From the NCBI GenBank assembly GCA_018712805.1, contig DVGI01000015.1:1-64000 (forward strand): a DNA stretch of 64,000 nt, given 5' to 3'. The notes beneath the pieces are model-generated. The model saw only the letters and a list, made by a program, of their open reading frames with translations, had not been told where the DNA came from and searched no databases. Numbering within the stretch: position 1 is the stretch's first letter; each line of letters starts with the position of its first letter. The position numbers and the translations under genes were made by a program. This stretch comes from Candidatus Fimenecus excrementavium. Its GTDB lineage: Bacteria > Bacillota > Clostridia > Oscillospirales > Acutalibacteraceae. Below, piece by piece: positions 61,856-64,000 of this stretch.

Positions 61856-62860
61856 TTACAGTTGATAGAAACCCACGCGTTTCATCGCTTTGCGAAGCGT
61901 ACGGTTGGCAACACGGGCGGCTTTCTGGGCGCCGGCTTCCATGCAGGCGTTGAGGTAAGATTTATCAGCGATCAAGCGGTTAAACTCATCGCGCACCGGC
62001 GCGAGTTCCGCAACAACGGCTTGAGCTACCGCGGCTTTGAAATCGCCGTAGCCTTTTCCGTCGAACTCTTTTTCAATTTCTGCAAAATCCTTACCTGTGC
62101 AGCAGCTGTAAATCGTCATTAAGTTATTGACGCCGTCTTTCCCCTGGGCATAATGCACGCGCGCTTCAGAGTCGGTGACTGCGCTTTTAATTTTATGGAC
62201 AATCGTATCGGTATCGTCCAGCACAGAGATAAACGCTTTGACGTTTGTGTCCGACTTGCTCATTTTTTTTGTCGGCTCCTGCAAAGACATAATCTTTGCA
62301 CCGGTTTTGCCGATAAAGGGTTCGGGCAACGTGAAGGTTTCACCGTAAAGACCATTGAAACGGTCCGCAATATTGCGGGTAATTTCCAAATGCTGCTTTT
62401 GGTCCACGCCGATCGGCACATAGTTTGCCTGATACAGCAAAATATCCGCCGCCATCAGCATCGGATAAGCAAACAGACCAACGTTGACGTTTTCCGGGTG
62501 TTTCTCACTTTTATCTTTAAACTGTGTCATACGTGCCGCTTCCCCGAACTGCGTGTAGCAGTTGAGAATCCAGCCGAGCTGTGCGTGTGCGCTGACGTGG
62601 CTTTGCACAAAAACGGTGTTTTTCTCGGGGTCAAGGCCGATGGCAAGCAAAAATGCATACATTTCCAACGTCTTGCGGCGAAGCTGTGCGGGTTCGGGCC
62701 GAACGGTAATTGAGTGTAAATCCGCAACGGCATAATAACATTCATAGTCATCCGCCATATTTTTCCAGTTTTTCAGCGCACCCAAATAATTGCCGAGTGT
62801 GGGCGTGCCCGTCGGCTGAATTGCACTTAAAACAACTTGTTTCTTCTCGTTGGTTTCCAT
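61856..62860 (-). CDS. trpS: Tryptophanyl-tRNA synthetase
   Basis: 334 residues, class I. The HIGH-like motif is PTGTPTLGNYLGAL, and KKMSKSD is the KMSKS loop. It charges tRNA-Trp. GGGAG precedes the ATG. I looked for a T-box leader upstream and did not find one: the gap of about 180 bases is shared with the divergent ilvA and has only a small hairpin (62886-62899) in the leader. Confidence 0.96.
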   Translation of the reverse strand: METNEKKQVVLSAIQPTGTPTLGNYLGALKNWKNMADDYECYYAVADLHSITVRPEPAQLRRKTLEMYAFLLAIGLDPEKNTVFVQSHVSAHAQLGWILNCYTQFGEAARMTQFKDKSEKHPENVNVGLFAYPMLMAADILLYQANYVPIGVDQKQHLEITRNIADRFNGLYGETFTLPEPFIGKTGAKIMSLQEPTKKMSKSDTNVKAFISVLDDTDTIVHKIKSAVTDSEARVHYAQGKDGVNNLMTIYSCCTGKDFAEIEKEFDGKGYGDFKAAVAQAVVAELAPVRDEFNRLIADKSYLNACMEAGAQKAARVANRTLRKAMKRVGFYQL

Positions 62861-62908
62861 TTTTAAAATCTCCCATATCTAAACTGCCATGTAAATGGCT
62901 TAAAAGAT

Positions 62909-62937
62909 ATTATAGCAGTAACTTAAAAATTTATCAA
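62909..62937 (-). promoter_or_regulatory. trpS promoter
   Basis: Minus-strand TTGATA (62937-62932), 17 bases, TATAAT (62914-62909). A five-base-pair GCCAT/ATGGC hairpin follows at 62886-62899. Confidence 0.78.
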
Positions 62938-63043
62938 TCTAAAATCCGGATTTTTTGTAAGAGTTTGTCAGATTTCTTATTGTTTTTTTGGCTAAAGTGT
63001 TATATAATTGTTTGGGTAAATTATTGGAAAGAAGAGATTATAC

Positions 63044-64000
63044 ATGTTAACGCTCGACAAAGTGTATCACGCATCTTTTCAGCTGAAAGATGTTATCCGC
63101 AAAACGGACATGATCATGGCGCCGAAAATCAATCCTGACTGTGAGGTGCATTTAAAAACCGAAAACTTGCAGGTTACCGGCTCTTTCAAAGTGCGCGGTG
63201 CTGCATATAAAATCTCACAGCTTTCAGATGAAGAAAAGAAAAAAGGCGTGATCGCCTGCTCCGCCGGCAACCATGCACAGGGCGTGGCGCTCGCCGCGAC
63301 CAAAAACGGAATTAAATCTTTGATTTGTCTGCCGGACGGCGCACCGATTTCCAAAGTGGAAGCTACGAGAAAATACGGTGCGGAAATTTGCCTGGTGGAA
63401 GGCGTTTATGACGACGCTTACAACCGTGCGTTACAGTTGAAAGACGAAAAAGGCTATACATTCATTCACCCGTTTAACGACGAAGACGTGATTGCGGGTC
63501 AGGGCACAATCGGACTTGAAATTTTAGAGCAGCTGCCCGATGTGGATATTGTCATTGTCCCGGTCGGCGGCGGCGGACTGATTTCGGGCGTTGCATTTGC
63601 GATTAAAGCGTTAAAGCCGAATGTCAAAGTTTACGGCGTGCAGGCTGCCGGCGCTCCGAGCATGCAAAAATCCCTTGCCGACGGCAAAATCGAGATGCTC
63701 GACGAAGTCTCTACGATTGCCGACGGTATTGCTGTAAAAGAACCCGGCGACATTACGTTCGATATGTGCCAAAAATATGTGGACGGCGTTGTTACCGTTT
63801 CCGAGGACGAAATTGCAGCGGCGATCTTGGCGCTGATTGAACAGCAAAAGCTGATTGCAGAAGGCGCCGGCGCGGTTTCCGTTGCGGCTGCGATGTTTAA
63901 CAAAATTGACGTCAAAGGCAAAAAGGTTTGCTGCCTCGTTTCCGGCGGTAATATTGACGTGACCATTCTGTCGAGAGTCATCAAACGCGGTCTTTTGAAG
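63044..64000 (+). CDS. ilvA: Threonine ammonia-lyase, 5' part
   Basis: 319 codons are visible and the frame is still open at the window end; full-length proteins have about 400 residues with a C-terminal ACT domain that is outside. PLP-binding Lys49 in GSFKVRGA, CSAGNHAQGVAL, and the phosphate loop VGGGGLISG. It deaminates threonine to 2-oxobutyrate, a precursor of isoleucine or propionate. The ATG at 63044 follows GGAAAGAAGAGA. Serine racemase and threonine synthase-like enzymes share this fold, but NHAQG and the overall match favour the lyase. Confidence 0.93.
   Translation, partial: MLTLDKVYHASFQLKDVIRKTDMIMAPKINPDCEVHLKTENLQVTGSFKVRGAAYKISQLSDEEKKKGVIACSAGNHAQGVALAATKNGIKSLICLPDGAPISKVEATRKYGAEICLVEGVYDDAYNRALQLKDEKGYTFIHPFNDEDVIAGQGTIGLEILEQLPDVDIVIVPVGGGGLISGVAFAIKALKPNVKVYGVQAAGAPSMQKSLADGKIEMLDEVSTIADGIAVKEPGDITFDMCQKYVDGVVTVSEDEIAAAILALIEQQKLIAEGAGAVSVAAAMFNKIDVKGKKVCCLVSGGNIDVTILSRVIKRGLLK

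Noticed and set aside
62861..63043. Possible T-box leader upstream of trpS
   Set aside because: No AGGGTGGNACCGCG-type antiterminator or specifier loop is found; the gap holds only consensus promoters and a small hairpin.
1..64000. CRISPR array, insertion sequence, prophage or attachment site
   Set aside because: No spaced direct-repeat array, transposase, integrase or tail-protein gene was found; base use looks even throughout and housekeeping genes fill the window.

Overview
This window looks like chromosomal core sequence from an anaerobic, endospore-forming, low-to-mid GC Bacillota, most likely a gut or rumen clostridium of the Oscillospiraceae/Ruminococcaceae type. The evidence is spo0A and spoIVB, a secreted cohesin-Ig-dockerin protein of the cellulosome type, a ferredoxin-type indolepyruvate oxidoreductase, a biotin-dependent sodium-pumping decarboxylase, a flavin/iron-sulfur Old-Yellow-type reductase, strong GGAGG ribosome sites and many consensus -35/-10 promoters with 17-base spacing. 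The taxonomic placement is inference. I see no phage, transposon, integron or CRISPR array, and no gene-free stretch exceeds 300 bases.

Layout. 1-6.8 kb: the end of a YfhO-like membrane protein, then a complete branched-chain amino acid ABC transporter operon on the minus strand (livJ-H-M-G-F) ending in a cytidylate-kinase-like gene. 6.8-13.2 kb: cohesin-dockerin protein, tRNA-Ser(GGA), wall-anchored 5'-nucleotidase, a small helical protein with lactate dehydrogenase, a lone MreB-like gene and a two-helix membrane protein. 13.2-20.2 kb: an aryl-acid module on the minus strand (ACT protein, two phenylacetate-CoA ligases flanking iorA/iorB) behind a sodium:solute symporter. 20.3-31 kb: typA with an amidohydrolase, a DUF4091 protein, polA with a fused LMW phosphatase/RimI gene and a secreted phosphoesterase, and dusB. 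31-34.8 kb: spo0A, spoIVB, aroK and pfkA. 34.8-42.7 kb: lon-engB-lysA-dnaE. 42.9-45.2 kb: serC-serA. 45-53 kb: a zinc-ribbon exonuclease, a PH-domain protein, two half-size TSUP proteins, a membrane-anchored glycosidase-like protein, a flavin reductase and a membrane protein. 53-57 kb: the decarboxylase operon oadA-oadG-biotin carrier-oadB, with a duplicated biotinyl domain. 57-64 kb: potABCD polyamine importer, trpS-ybaK and the start of ilvA.

How it fits together. Amino acid handling dominates: import (liv, pot), synthesis (serCA, lysA, aroK, ilvA) and fermentation or assimilation of aromatic acids (ior/paaK). Energy genes (pfkA, ldh, Na+-decarboxylase, Na+ symporter) suggest a sugar- and amino-acid-using fermenter that uses a sodium gradient. 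The points most worth a second look are the ior/paaK/ACT cluster, the phosphatase-acetyltransferase fusion, the double biotin carrier, the cohesin-dockerin adaptor, the altered acidic pocket of Spo0A, and several dyads or hairpins lying exactly on promoters or leaders (liv, symporter, paaK, oad, small membrane protein).
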